From positions 21,197,121-21,261,120 of the forward strand of contig CM067507.1 in assembly GCA_034509495.1 (NCBI GenBank): DNA of 64,000 bases. The letters are read 5' to 3'. This DNA is from Acestrorhynchus altus. Taxonomy: Eukaryota; Chordata; Actinopteri; Characiformes; Acestrorhynchidae. Within the stretch, counting starts at the first letter, position 1; each line of letters starts with the position of its first letter. The notes under the pieces were generated by a model that did no database searches, was not told the origin of the DNA, and saw only the letters and a program-made list of their open reading frames with translations. A program made the position numbers and the translations under genes. Positions 1 through 11,579 of the stretch are shown in pieces.

Positions 1-1188
1 ACTGAATGTGTTTATTAAAGATAATTAAAACAGTATGTAGCATATGTACTAATTACAAATCACCAGATACTTTGCGATGTTTAATGATGCTTGCTCTGTG
101 TAGTTAATGCATGTAAGGCAAAATGAGTTTTCTGTGAAAAGAAAGAATGATAAATACAGTAACTGCAGCTGTTTAACTGTACATGCAAAAGGTCTAAACC
201 TTTTATTTCCAAAACATTTACATTTACAATATATTATGGTTACATTACAAAAGTGCTTTGCTGTTCACTCAAAGCTTTGGAGAGGCTAGAATCCAGATAT
301 ACCTCAAGCTTAGATGCTGCCAAATACAAATATCAGAATAGAGACCTCCATACCCAGCACTCAACATATTACACTTTATCACTCAAGGCATTATAGAATC
401 ATAAGCCTTTAAAGCGTAAAAGCTCTTGAATGAGATAATCTTCAGTTGGCAAGCAAGTAAGCAAGCAACAGCAAGTAACTCAGTTGTTTGGAAGTTCTTT
501 ACACCACTTTGGTGCAAAGACAGAAAAGAGTCAGGATTCTTGTCTTCTATGTAGTGGAGTTCAATTTAGGAACTTTACAGTAGAAGTAAAACACCTTCAT
601 AACTTTGTGATAAAAGATGCACTGTAACAGATTTGTGTACAAATCTGTAGTATTTACAGCATTACTACTGTATAATAAACAGATTCTTGCTGTACAACCA
701 ATATGCAGCATGTTACTACAGATCAGTAAACCATCATGGTCAAAATTCAGTTGTGGTGATTCTAAATTGATGATGATCAGCTGCTTTTTCAAATCCAGAC
801 TTTTAGATAAAAGATATGCTAACAGTCTGTTAGCTCAATAATCAGGCCTTTTACAGCTTTATCTACCAGCTAGTAAACAAAACTGTCTGTGAATAGTTAA
901 TAATAGTTTTAAACTATTACCATGCTAAATGGACGTTTTCCAAATTTCATTTCATTCCAAGTCATTGTTGGACATGTAAAGAACAACTGCTAGGTTTAAA
1001 TCAAAAAGCAATAAACAACAAAAATTGAGGTATGAGATGTTTGCATGACAGTACTTCTCATGAAAAAACACAACATATAGAAGAGTAGAGTTTTATGTGA
1101 GGAGTACAACCGGCAGTCAAAAATGAGTCTGGTTGCCATGGGAAACAATGTGGAAAAATCATACTTGATTACGGAACCACCCCCAGTA

Positions 1189-1189
<1 letters not shown>
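1..1189. other. Unique AT-rich non-coding DNA
   Basis: No gene, RNA or repeat is recognised. Two short open frames on opposite strands overlap around 547-841 and neither resembles a known protein. A short degenerate run of AAGC-like words lies near 449-478. Confidence 0.5.

Positions 1190-1231
<42 letters not shown>
1190..1231. repeat. (TC)n microsatellite
   Basis: An uninterrupted CT/TC dinucleotide run of about 38 bases is read directly from the sequence. Confidence 0.97.
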
Positions 1232-1234
<3 letters not shown>

Positions 1235-1285
1235 ACTAAACAGGTTAAAGGGTTAAAGCAGTAGTAATTTTGCTCTCACATCCTC

Positions 1286-1630
1286 ATATCAAATCAAAAT
1301 TTATTTGTGTATCGCTTTTTACAACTGATGTTGTTACAGAGCAGCTTTACAGAAATCAAAAATAAAAAAGTGAACAACACATGAAAAAACAGAGGAAGAC
1401 ATAAATCCCCCGGTGAGCAAGCCAAAGGGCAACAGCGGCAAGGAAAAACTCCCTCTGAGCTGGAAGAAGAGGACCCACCTTCCTCTGGTCAAAATACTTA
1501 CACATAGTTAGTTAAGGGACACTGGACCACCACACATCTGCTTTAATTCTCTGGTGTACTGAAGTAATGTTAGTTTGATGGTTGACATAATAGTAATGTC
1601 ATAGCGAGAGCTGGTCCTGTCGCTGTCCTT
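1286..1630 (-). repeat. Teleost interspersed repeat with 'atttgtgtatcgcttttt' end
   Basis: The left end matches a widespread fish repeat whose terminus reads roughly aaatttatttgtatagcgc, followed by a GTTACAGAGCAGCTTTACAG-like block. It continues with 'gagcaagccaaagggcaac' and 'ggcaaggaaaaactccctc' near 1417-1454, and ends near 'gggacactggaccac' at about 1516. Related copies lie near 4205, 32740 and 45905, the last two in the opposite orientation. I recognise the family but not its class; it could be a SINE or the tail of a non-LTR element. Confidence 0.6.
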
Positions 1631-1983
1631 TTCCACATTAGACAAGCTAATGGGATCAGAAGTTAACACCTCTTCATATAACCAGGCCTGCCTCTAATAA
1701 ATAATTATTAATGTCTCTATTAAATATTATTAATTAATATTTAAATAAATAATTACACAATGAATGTGTTGGTTACCCTTCAGTATTCAAGTATATAAGT
1801 CCTTACCATCTAAACTAAATCAAATTCATCAGCAGAATCCATGCAATGCATGATTCAGTGAAACAATGCATTTTCACACAGTGATATTTTTTGTTTGGGA
1901 TTTAGTTATTTGTTTATTGATGTATTTGAATCATTGGTTCATATACTAACTCATGTACAGTAATGTCTAAATGTGCCCACATG
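1631..1983. other. AT-rich spacer
   Basis: Very AT-rich around 1697-1760, with TTAATTAATATTTAAATAAAT-like composition. Nothing else is recognised. Confidence 0.4.
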
Positions 1984-2516
1984 CTCTAGGTCAGGGTTTC
2001 TCAACCTGTAGGCTGGACACCACCAGTGGGCTGTCATGTGCACTCTAGTATTCTGCAGGCCTATCCACAGGGCAAGGCAGTAGTCCATAGTGGGATGGTA
2101 ATGGTAATTTATAAGTACATACTGAGAAATCAATCATGCTCAACTTATAAATGTTAAATAACTATTTATAGAATTGATATATGCAAATACATATATGCAA
2201 ATAGTAACAGTGCAGAAGTAACACAAGACAAATTAAATATTGTCTCAGTTTGAGACAATACTTTTTGCATATATGTATTTGCATATTCTATAAATAGTTA
2301 TTTAACATTTATAAGTTGAGCATGATTGATGCACCTGATGTAGACAATTATCTAACAAGAGATAATACTTACATGAAGAAAGTACAGGGTTGCTGTTCCT
2401 CAAAAAAGCAAAAAATCAGTTTTGAGTTGAGTTTTGCTTTATTGTGGGCTGTCATGCTTTCTAGTAATAAACAAGTAGGCTGTATGGCGAAAAGGTTGGG
2501 AACCCCTGCTCTAGGG
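1984..2516. mobile_element. hAT-type non-autonomous transposon (MITE) with target-site duplication
   Basis: Terminal inverted repeats are cagggtttctcaacct (1992-2007) and, as reverse complement of 2493-2508, caggggttcccaacct; 14 of 16 bases agree. The flanks are ctctaggt (1984-1991) and ctctaggg (2509-2516), an 8-bp duplication with one mismatch. An 8-bp duplication and CAGGG..CCCTG ends are typical of the hAT superfamily. The 517-bp element has no transposase and carries a long internal hairpin (see 2131-2328). Confidence 0.8.
2131..2328. repeat. Long hairpin inside the hAT MITE
   Basis: Bases 2131-2174 are a perfect 44-bp reverse complement of 2285-2328. The stem continues inward imperfectly, broken by four unpaired bases (2175-2178), to about 2201/2264. 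A second nested hairpin, tgtctca-gtt-tgagaca, sits at 2241-2257. Confidence 0.92.
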
Positions 2517-2621
2517 CATTAATCAATAGGTTAATGTCATCGGCCGATTACAATGTAACAAGTATCTATGTGTGTGGGGCAAAATATTTTCAGAAAAAGT
2601 GTTAACAGAAACTAAGAACAG

Positions 2622-2655
2622 TGTGTGTATGTGTGTGTGTGTGTGTGTGTGTGTA
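2622..2655. repeat. (GT)n microsatellite
   Basis: A GT dinucleotide run with one internal TATG interruption. Confidence 0.95.
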
Positions 2656-3390
2656 TGCACAGTTAAAAATATGAGTAAACAATAATTACAGTAATCAAGT
2701 TTACCTGCGTTAATGCAAGTGAAAATGGCAGATGCACTGGAGAGGCAACATCAAGAACTCCCCCCCCAAAACATAATGGTTTTGTAGGTGGTAGTCACAG
2801 ACATTTACTCTCTCCTTATCCGTCCTAACTGATTCTTCTCTAGTTTTGCCTTTTGCTAGTGTCACTGCTGGTAGCACAAAGCTGTACCTGAAGGCCATTT
2901 AGGTGCCACAGTTTGTGAAGCACATTCTTATGTGTTGTCATTAGAAGGTTTGCTGTGTCTCCTAGTGAGCAGTGAGCTCTGTGAGAACCTGTTTAGAGAC
3001 AGTATTTGGATGTGATGGGTGATCACAATCCTCCTATATTGGTTTAAAACAAGGCAGATGTTATCCAGTTTCTTAATATTAGCCTAGTTTAGTTACATCT
3101 GGACTTAGTAATATTGTTTATACTGTATATTGTTTGTCCAATTACTATTTATTAATAATTTTGCACCACCAACTACATAACCACTAGCAAATTACAAAAG
3201 GCTATGAAGTAACACTTTTGTGTGACATGTGAGGGACCTTTAAAGTCTACTGAACCTCCAGATTGGTTTTGTAGGTTATATGGACAATCACAATGACTTG
3301 TTTATGGTTAACAGTGAAAATAACCAAACATTAAAGAGAGGAACCTGCTAAGAAATATTAGTCAGGACAGAAGTGAATTGTGAAGAGATA
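2656..3390. other. Non-coding DNA, nothing recognised
   Basis: Holds a run of eight or more C near 2761. No repeat family or gene is recognised. The minus-strand frame at 2710-2898 is short and unlike any family I know. Confidence 0.4.
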
Positions 3391-3394
3391 ATTA

Positions 3395-3740
3395 AATGTG
3401 CCACCCTTGGGCAGGATGGGTCAGCATGTCAACCTCTTCCTGTGTGAAAGGCTTCACTGGTTTGCTAATATGATGTGGCGCACTGTAAGAGCTTCCTCAG
3501 GGGGTGAGAGGTGCCTGAGGCCCTCCCCAGAGATGCATGATCCTGCATCCACAACCATGGCTTCCCAACTCAGGCACGACTGGCACTTCTCCCCAGCAGT
3601 GAAGGCACTGAAGTGAACAAATGGAAGAGAAAGTCCCAGCTTTAAGTGAGTGGTCTGCCAGGCAGCAGGGTCAGCACCCTGCTCAAGGCACTTGTTCACA
3701 GTAAGAGTGCAGAGCGATTCAGCAATGCTCAACAGACTTG
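3395..3740. other. GC-richer island of unknown function
   Basis: This block is clearly richer in G and C than its neighbours. It has open frames on both strands: plus 3398-3616 (72 codons) and minus 3454-3732 (92 codons). Neither translation resembles a known family, and no clear splice sites frame it. It could be a regulatory element, an old exon or a relic repeat. Confidence 0.35.
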
Positions 3741-4029
3741 ACAGAACCCATTGGTTATGAGTCAGGGCTATGAAGGGAAGCAGCCTGGCAACTGCTTGTC
3801 AGATTGTCCTCTTTTGTTTTTCTACTGCAGATCATGTGTCATGTGCATGTGGGTGTGTGTGACCAATCTGGACCCTACCCCAAAACGGCTTTAAATAGTA
3901 CAGGGTGAAAAAAAATTAGGGAAGCACTTTATTTGAATAGTACACTTTCAATACATTTTAGATAGTTAATAAACTTTTTATTCCAATTTAATATCTATGA
4001 CATTTATCTTGGTTGTAACCCTAACGTTA

Positions 4030-4180
4030 ATGCTCAGAACCTGAGTCCAATACTTTGCGGGCAGTCATAGTCACAGGCTGTATTATAAGCTTCATATCTA
4101 TTACATTTATTTTATTGCTTATAACCCAAGATCCACCCTTCATATCTCAGGATGAGAGTAACCTACATAATACACAATAC
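4030..4180 (+). repeat. Copy 1 of unclassified dispersed family (R1)
   Basis: Shares an ordered set of blocks with the reverse complement of 25540-25732: 'agaacctgag', 'gggcagt', 'taagcttcatatct' and 'cttcatatctcaggat.agagtaacctac'. Spacing differs by insertions. Other relatives lie at 24430, 49215 and 57856. Confidence 0.55.
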
Positions 4181-4204
4181 ACATCATAGCATAATCAATT
4201 TCCA

Positions 4205-4285
4205 ACAGGATTCAAATCAAAATTCATTTGTGTAGCACTTTTTACAATTGATGTCATTACAGAGCAGCTTCTGTAGACACATTTT
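4205..4285 (-). repeat. Fragment of the 'atttgtgtagcacttttt' interspersed repeat
   Basis: Bases 4209-4275 match 1286-1356 closely: caaatcaaaattcatttg, then a cactttttacaattgatg block, then TTACAGAGCAGCTT. It is truncated after about 75 bases. Confidence 0.65.
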
Positions 4286-4289
4286 TGGT

Positions 4290-6440
4290 CAAAACATGGT
4301 CAAATTCATAAACAATATCTAAATTCTGTTTATTTTTACATCTCAGACAAAGACAAATTAGAGTTGTTTAGGATCTCCTGAACATAAGATTTGGCACATG
4401 TGATTGTCTCAACTGAGTGAGTCAAACTATGAAAACATCTTACAAAATTGACCTAGGGTTCTAAATATGTATGAATTTATTTTCCATACAAGTTACACCT
4501 ACGTAACATATGTAATGAAGAGATAAGTAGCAAATTTAATTTTGATTTATTTTGATGTTGGGGCACTGTACACTTTACCTGACTTCTGAAGTTTAACTGC
4601 ATATGTGAATGTGGGCTTGCTCTTTGATGAGAAACAATGCAATAATGCCCTTTAAATACATGTTCTATGACTGCTTGTTAATAATCTTAAGATTTGCCTT
4701 GTGAATAACAATAAACAAATACTATTCACAACATTAGCAAAACCAGTATAAGGGTGTTAGTGTGGCATTATTTTTTCTCCTTTTGCATAAAAGATGCCTT
4801 TTTGACTTTACTATTAAGAATTCATGAGAGCTCATACTTTTGATTACAGAGTCTTTAGAACAAAGAGCCGTGTAATGCACATTCTATATGCACTCTATGT
4901 GGATACAAAGTGGTCCAAAAAATGAATAAGGAGGCATGGGTCACATTGTGATTATTCAGTATTACTGCAATTTGAACAGATAGAAAGGCAAATTTGAGAT
5001 TATTCAGACTACTTTACTATTCCTGGAAAACTGAATGTCTGAAAGACAAAGATAGATAATAAGCATAATTATGTTAATGCTGTGTTAGCTGTACTGTTAT
5101 TCATATGAGACATATTGTCAACATTTTGTGACCACCTGGAGGGTAGTGAATCTACATGACATGCCTAACTAGCAGCAGGTTGCAATTAATTGAGAATGTA
5201 CCCTTATTATTTTGCTCGTTGGCTGAAACTGGTTGTCAGCTCATTGCTAATGAGCTGCCAAGGTCATTGGCTGATGTTCCCTTACACCACTTAAATTCAA
5301 ATACATGGGGAAAAGCCAAACTGTATTTTACAGCTTGTCTATAAAATGTAATTACATAATTAGCCATAATCATTATTATGGATCATCATTATCAGTATAC
5401 ACTATGTACGGCAAGTTAAATGATGTACTAAAGTTACATTATTAAGATGTAGATGGCTTGAGCACAGACCTTCAGTAGATGTCTGCCACAGACCCCAATA
5501 GGGAGGCAAACCCATTGTTGATTAGTATTAATGTATTATGCAAATAGGTTAAATGATCAATCTTGGACTCAAGCTCATGACATGATATGTGTATAATTTT
5601 ACGTGTGAAATTTGTAGTAATGACTTGAGGAGCATTCATCATGATAAGCAACAAAGAACTAATGGTACCTTCACTGATTAAACTGGTTCTATCTTCATCC
5701 AGACTGAAGTTCAGTACTATAGCTGTCACATGTCAGTGATCCAACAGTGCAGTCTAGTAGATGGAGTCATAATAGGCTTAGATATTTGTACTCTTGAATG
5801 ATAAGAAAAGTGTTTTCATATTAACAAATACTAGTATCATCATAATCATCCTGTACACTGGTGTCCTAGCTCATCTGAAGCATGACCAGACCAATGAAGG
5901 GGCTAACTTTACCCATTCCCCATCACCTGTCCTTTGTGTTGTTGCTTTTGATAAATGGATGCAGACATAACTGTTTTTTTTTTTCTTATTGCAATCATGA
6001 GTTTGTATTGATAATATGATTGAAGTGATTCACTACTGTCCCAGAATAGGCTACCTATTGAAATGCTCTGAGCAGCTGTCTACAAATCCTAATTAAGGCA
6101 CTTTAGGTTGATAGATGATCTGCACAGGACAATTAAGACACATATGCCTCACTCAGTTCCTCCACTTAATGTCACTACTCTTAGCAACTATAGATCACTG
6201 CATTAGCTTCTAGCTAAAATAATCTGCTATTGTGTCTGAAATAAGAGCCTACAGTAAATCACAGTCTTTAATAACACCATTTAAATCAAGGCTATTTACT
6301 TTCTCCATTAGGCAGCCCTCCATTTTTAGTTTCACATCATCATTTAAACATTTAAACATCATCTCATTGCATTATTTCTCTCTACAGCATGTCTGTTTAC
6401 ATGACCTAACTGACTAACCATGCCAGCTGAATGAAAAGCA
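4290..6440. other. Two kilobases of unique non-coding DNA
   Basis: I see no gene and no repeat family I can name. Open frames at 5156-5344, 5472-5729 and 6232-6417 are short and featureless. A poly-T run lies near 5971-5984. Confidence 0.4.
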
Positions 6441-6447
6441 GACTAAA

Positions 6448-7032
6448 TTTTATCAGCTCTATTTACAATTTAGGAGCACTTTGTTGTTCTATAATTACAG
6501 ACTGTAGTCCATTTGTGTCTCTGCATAGTTTGTTAGTCTCCTGTCATCCTGTTCTTCAATATTCAAGACCACACAGGACCCCCATTACCACCACTACAGT
6601 GACACTGACATGTTGGTGGAGTGTTAGTGTGTGTTGTACTGGTACAAGGGGATCAGACAAAGCAGTGCTGCTGGACTTTTTAAAACCCTCGGTGTTGCTG
6701 CTGGTCTGAGAACAGTCCACCCACCAAAAATATCCAGCCAACATCCCGTGGGCAGCATCCTGTGAGCACTGATGAAGGACTTGAGGATGGCCAACTCAAA
6801 CTGTGCAGAAACTGTGAGAGTTTCTGACTTTGCATCTATAAGGAAGACCAACTAGGTCAGAGTGTCTAAGAGAGTGGACACAATGTTTAAACACTCCAGC
6901 TGTACTACTGTGTCAGATCCACTTGATCCACAACACACACTGACCCACCACCCACATAACACCTGCTCTGTTGTTGTCTTGTGTGTAATTATAGAGCTGC
7001 AATGTGGTCATATGGTCATTGGAGCTAATTTG
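6448..7032. mobile_element. Palindromic (foldback) non-autonomous DNA element, copy 1
   Basis: The left half ('tttatcagctc', 'ggagcactttgttgttct', 'actgtagtccat', 'cagtgacactgacatg', 'agcagtgctgctgga') is partly the reverse complement of the right half ('acaatgtttaaacactcca', 'gatcca..acaacacacactgac', 'ccaccacccacataacacctg'). The same ordered blocks occur at 26517-27220. The middle around 6715-6790 ('atatccagccaac', 'gggcagcatcctgtgagc') fits a widespread teleost family that I recall. The right end is internally deleted. It has no transposase; the open frames through it are chance. Confidence 0.7.
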
Positions 7033-7049
7033 TGTATATTTATATATTG

Positions 7050-7119
<70 letters not shown>

Positions 7120-7230
7120 CCAATCAGCTCCAATGACCATATGACCACATTGCAGCTCTGTAATTACACACAAGACAACAACAGAGCAGGTGTTATGTGG
7201 GTGGTGGGTCAGTGTGTGTTGTGGATCAAG
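6922..7230. repeat. Near-perfect 105-bp inverted duplication around a TA/TG array
   Basis: Left arm 6922-7026 and right arm 7126-7230 are reverse complements with a single mismatch (T against C in the gtaattaYagagct block), about 104 of 105. The 99-bp loop is AT and GT dinucleotide repeats. The two arms share a deletion found within the palindromic element, so the right arm is a copy of the left and not an independent element end. Confidence 0.93.
7049..7120. repeat. Compound (TA)n(TG)n(TA)n microsatellite
   Basis: A TATATA run to about 7071, a GTGTGT run to 7110, then ATATATA. It forms most of the loop of the flanking inverted duplication. Confidence 0.97.
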
Positions 7231-8722
7231 TATATGTGTGTGTGTATGTATGTACGTATTTTACCATTGCTCACCACTAGGCCATACTAGCAGTTGCCTC
7301 TGACTAAAACATTTATTGCAAATTAATAATTATAAAATTTGGAACCAACATTAAAGAACTGCTGTTGGAATGCAACAAGTCCCTTCAGGAGTCAGATTTG
7401 GTGCCAGAGAAAGCAAGGAGGAGCTTTACACAGACAAAGGAAACTTTAAAATGACAGCAAGCCCACCACACACATCCATACCTACCACTGAGAATGACAG
7501 CTGGGACTCTTCTAAGATTTTGTACTGAGGAAAAAGTTGCAAAAATGTACATACACACATACATATATTTTTCTAAACATTGTGAGATGACAGAGAATTG
7601 TTCTCCTATTGCAAAAACCTTGTTAATAAAGCAAGAAATCAGCAGTTTGGTCATCTGAAATCCTGCATGGCTTAGAAAGCACCTCATGCTGCGATTCATG
7701 ACTGAGCTCCAAACAACTAAGCATTTCAACAACAAAAAAAAACAGATCTTGAAAGCAGTGTTCTTGAAAGATAATGTAGGGAAGTTCTCTTTGTTATAAA
7801 CTCCTGTGTGTCATAATTCGGTGATTTTCTAAAGGGGAATTAAAAACAGAGTTATTTCAATAGCAATGCATGGCAAAAGGTTAATGGTTGCCATTTCTCT
7901 ACAGTGTTTGTTCATTATCCAAATGCCAAACAGGCGAGGTTTAATCAACGCTCTCCGCTATGCATTGGAGTTACATTGCAAGATCCTGAATACGTTCATT
8001 AGATTCCTCATGTTTTATTTAAGCAATCAGCCCGCAATCTACTCCCATTCAAGTCGGTGAGTGGCCGCTTTGATCCAAAAACAAGAGCATGGAATGAAGT
8101 TTATGATGATGATGCCCTGGCAGTGTGAAGCCTCTCCCAGACGATGATGACTTATACAAGTGAAGATGGGTTATTTGCCATGGGTGAATTATTCAGATGA
8201 GATGAATTACAGTTTTGTCAGACTTCATTGGATCTAAAACTGTGAGTTCTTTGTATTTAGAATCTTGCTGTGAAATAGAATGTGCCTTGATAAATTTTGT
8301 TTGTTTGGTAGAAGTTGGTCTGACAGTTGATATGTTTGGAGCTTCTCTGCACTGTGGACCTGCATTTAGTGGAGCAAAAACAACCATATATTAATAGCCT
8401 TACAAATCATTTGAATCCTGTAGTCAAGTATTAAGACTGCACATTGATGCTAATGCCTTTTAATCTCCAGGATTCTTCACCAACTTCAAACAGCATCTTG
8501 AAAATATTCAACAGGATCTCACCTAGATGTCATAGTAAAAGTAACATGCGCTTTAATTCTATACATTGGAAGTCCTATTAATCCATCTAACCTACAATTT
8601 GACTTCCCAGACCTTGGCAGAATGCTTTGAAATACACACAAGCCCAGTAGAACTTATTTTATACTTATTGTTTGTGAACATACTACTGCTATATTACTTA
8701 CAGCCTACTTTTCAAATCAATA
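7231..8722. other. Unique non-coding DNA; 8040-8180 may be conserved
   Basis: No gene is recognised. The block 8040-8180 ('gatgatgatgccctggcag', 'cagacgatgatgacttata') has a more even composition than its surroundings and could be a conserved non-coding element. That is only a judgement by eye. Confidence 0.3.
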
Positions 8723-9028
8723 ATGCTTCACAACAGCTCAGAAACACAGAGATAAATACCTGATCACCATAGTACGTCATTAGTTTATTCATGCTTCAGC
8801 AGAGCTCAGTAACACTGAGATGAATAACTGATCACTACATTGATTCATCAGTTGACTCATGCTATAGTAGAGATGAGTAACTCTGAGAAACTGATAAGCA
8901 CAGTGATTTACCTATCCACTCATTCCGCTCAGTAACATTGAAATATAGAACTGATTTATCAGTCTACTTATTCTTTAACAGAACTAACTAATTTTGAGAT
9001 AAATAACTTGTGTATCAGTCTACTGATA
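8723..9028. repeat. Degenerate minisatellite, unit about 68 bp
   Basis: Units start at 8723, 8791, 8859, 8922 and 8970. The first two are each 68 bp and share 'atgcttca', 'agctca', 'gagat.aata..tgatcac' and the terminal TTC/CTC. Later units keep 'agtaac.ctga', 'actgat' and 'cagt.tact' but are shorter. The array decays from left to right. Confidence 0.7.
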
Positions 9029-10176
9029 CCACTTTTGGCAGAGGTAACACTTTCAAAATATTATATAGACTGAATACAGATTACTTACACATTACTTACA
9101 TTTTGTATTATGAATATTTCTTAATATTTGTGTTCATTATTACACATTCTTAAATATGTATTAAGCATTGAGTAAGGATTTAGTAAGTCAGTATATTAAT
9201 TCTTAAGGGTCATAAAAATTTCAGATTTCATGCAACACATCAGGGAAAAAAGGTTAAAAACCTTTAATTGAAAATGCAATGAAAACGGTGAAGACCATGT
9301 AACATATGGTTAATGTTACAGTACAGTGTGCCTGAGAAGTACACATTAAAATGTATAAGGAAATACATTTAAAAAAGAATGGAAACAGAAAACGCTTCCT
9401 CCTACTGATGAATACCAGAGTGTGCGTCTGGCTCTGGAATAATAACTTCACTCTGCCGCATTATGTTAGCACACTTCTGATAAGATCGCTGGAAAATGGC
9501 AGCTGTTGGAAATAATGCAATTCATTCTGTATTGCTTCGGGACACTACCGGAGCCCAAATGAAGCATGTCTTCTATTAGACCCCTAAAGAAACAAACTAA
9601 TAGCCTGCAAAGACTTGCCATTTGTAATGTGGCTATAATTCGTATGATTCATTAACCAGAAATGGAAAATGATAGTATATTCTGATTAAAAAATGTCCTT
9701 GGGGAAATTCGCACTGAATCTATTTCAAAATCTTTCACTAGCTAAGCACTTGCTCTTCTACAGCATGAATGGGATTTGCTGATCGGACTTTGTCATTTGG
9801 TTGGCCAGTCCAAATGAATAAATGCAAACAGATGCATTTGCTTGGTCTTTTTCGCTCATGCTTGTCTATAACAGGTTATCATTCATTTTTTCTAGCACAG
9901 TATAGGTACTACCTAATTAAAGTCAAAGTATATATACAGATCTACTGTCTCTGACTATAGTGTAAAGACCTACATATCAGAATGCATGATAGTAGAAGGA
10001 TAAACAAGAGAAATATAAAAAACATCAGTCATGGGTATTCTCCAGTGACAGGGCACTAGACCTCTGTGGGACTAATTGTCAGACCTCCTGCTTCTTCTAC
10101 CATTTGTCTGGAGGATAATTGCCCTCCTCTTTGCCATCTTTCACCTTGCAGCTGTACAACTCCCCATGCAGGCTGA
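9029..10176. other. Non-coding DNA with a candidate conserved block at 9470-9700
   Basis: No gene is recognised. 9470-9700 has non-repetitive, balanced sequence ('ggaaataatgcaattcatt', 'aatgtggctataattcgta') of the type seen in vertebrate conserved non-coding elements. Comparison would be needed to know. Confidence 0.3.
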
Positions 10177-10191
10177 GGTTTAGTGTGTGTA

Positions 10192-10260
<69 letters not shown>
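10177..10260. repeat. Long (GT)n microsatellite
   Basis: About 40 GT units with one early interruption (ATTT). Frames reading it as poly-His-Thr on the minus strand are artefacts of the repeat. Confidence 0.98.
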
Positions 10261-10262
<2 letters not shown>

Positions 10263-11365
10263 ATCTGTGTGGTGTAGGTTGTGGTCCATTCATCACAGCA
10301 CATTAAGCAGGCTCCTCTGGTGGGCTTAGCTGTTGGGCCCTATAAGAGCTATACATCTACATCCTGAAGCACTCTTTGTTAGCTGAAAGATCATTTGTTA
10401 ATTACACAGCAAGGCCCATCTTTGTAAACCATACATCACTGATTTCTGTGGTAAACACCATAAGGTGGGATGCAGTGAAAGGTAACCTTTTGCCCATCTC
10501 CTCTTCAAGGACACATCCATTCAGATTCATTACTCTGCCTTTAAATGGTACCTTCAAAATTTGTCTAGATTTTTTTTATTACATTTTTTTTATTTATCAC
10601 ACTAAAGTTATTTTTATAATTATTCTGCTATTGGGCATAGTTTAACCTTGAGATTTTTTGCAAGTCACAGAAATGAGTAGTGGCTGTTCAATTCTATATG
10701 TGTCTTTTTATGGTAAAGAGGTTTTTATTAATGCATTTCATTACGTCTGTATTTCATAACAAAGATTTAGTTATCTTTTGTGAATTTACTGAACTAGAAA
10801 TATGTGCTTATGGCTATTACATTACACTTGCTTTTCACCCTTCTTTAAGAATAAAAATAAGATCATATGATGTGACCCTGATCATGTATGTTCAAAGAAG
10901 TAGCAACAGGGAGTTAAAAGAGCAGATTTCACGGCTCAGGCTAATGAAACTACTTTAAGAACTGAACAAATACAAGAGCAAAAATCAACATCAACTGTAC
11001 TCTAAAAGAACCCACACTAATACTTTAAATAACTATAATATATTTCATAAATAAATAATTCAGGCCAGTTTTATTGTCTATGTCAACATAGTCTTAGTGT
11101 ACATCAAAATAAATCTGGTTAAAATAATAGTCCTCTCTATTACAAAGGTGCTATATGTTATGCTCCTACATTTCCCAGGATTCTTAGAAGGATTATACAT
11201 TTATTTGGCTTTTCATAATTGTACTACTATTTACAAATTACTAGTGCATGCATGTGTTTTCAGGTTAATTTTCAAATGCTATGCAACATTACTCCACAAA
11301 ACACAAAAATATGAAAATAATATACATTATCAAATATTACAAAAACACAAAGTACACATATCAAA
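10261..11365. other. AT-rich non-coding DNA
   Basis: Open frames at 10376-10645, 10680-10958 and 11097-11444 are rich in I, L, F, K and Y, as expected of AT-rich random sequence. T-rich runs lie near 10569-10600. No repeat family is named. Confidence 0.45.
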
Positions 11366-11369
11366 TTCT

Positions 11370-11455
11370 AGGGGAGTGGTCTCCAACCTTCTTTCCTCCA
11401 GTTTTCAATTCCAGCCAAAATCAAACACACACTATTTAAGTTAATGGTCACTAGA
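11370..11455. mobile_element. hAT-like MITE fragment
   Basis: The words 'ggagtggtctccaacctt', 'cctccagttttcaattccag' and 'aatcaaacacacactattta' follow the order of a common teleost hAT MITE. Only one end is visible and no target-site duplication was found. Confidence 0.4.
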
Positions 11456-11579
11456 CTAGATTTTTAGATTAGAGTACAGGTACAGAGCCAATGAGATGCA
11501 GTTAGCATCTAAACAGAAGAGCAATAAATAGTACTATTTACATAAAGTGCTGTGGTATCCCTGAAGGTTGAGTAAGGCA

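Noticed and set aside
449..478. Possible CRISPR-like or tandem AAGC repeats
   Set aside because: Only a short degenerate run without spacers. No CRISPR array or phage-like system exists anywhere in the window.
6862..7290. 142-codon plus frame and overlapping 86-codon minus frame
   Set aside because: They read through a TA/TG microsatellite and an inverted duplication, so the two frames are mirror images of each other and not a gene.
10056..10303. Histidine/threonine-repeat proteins on the minus strand
   Set aside because: Pure translation of the (GT)n microsatellite.
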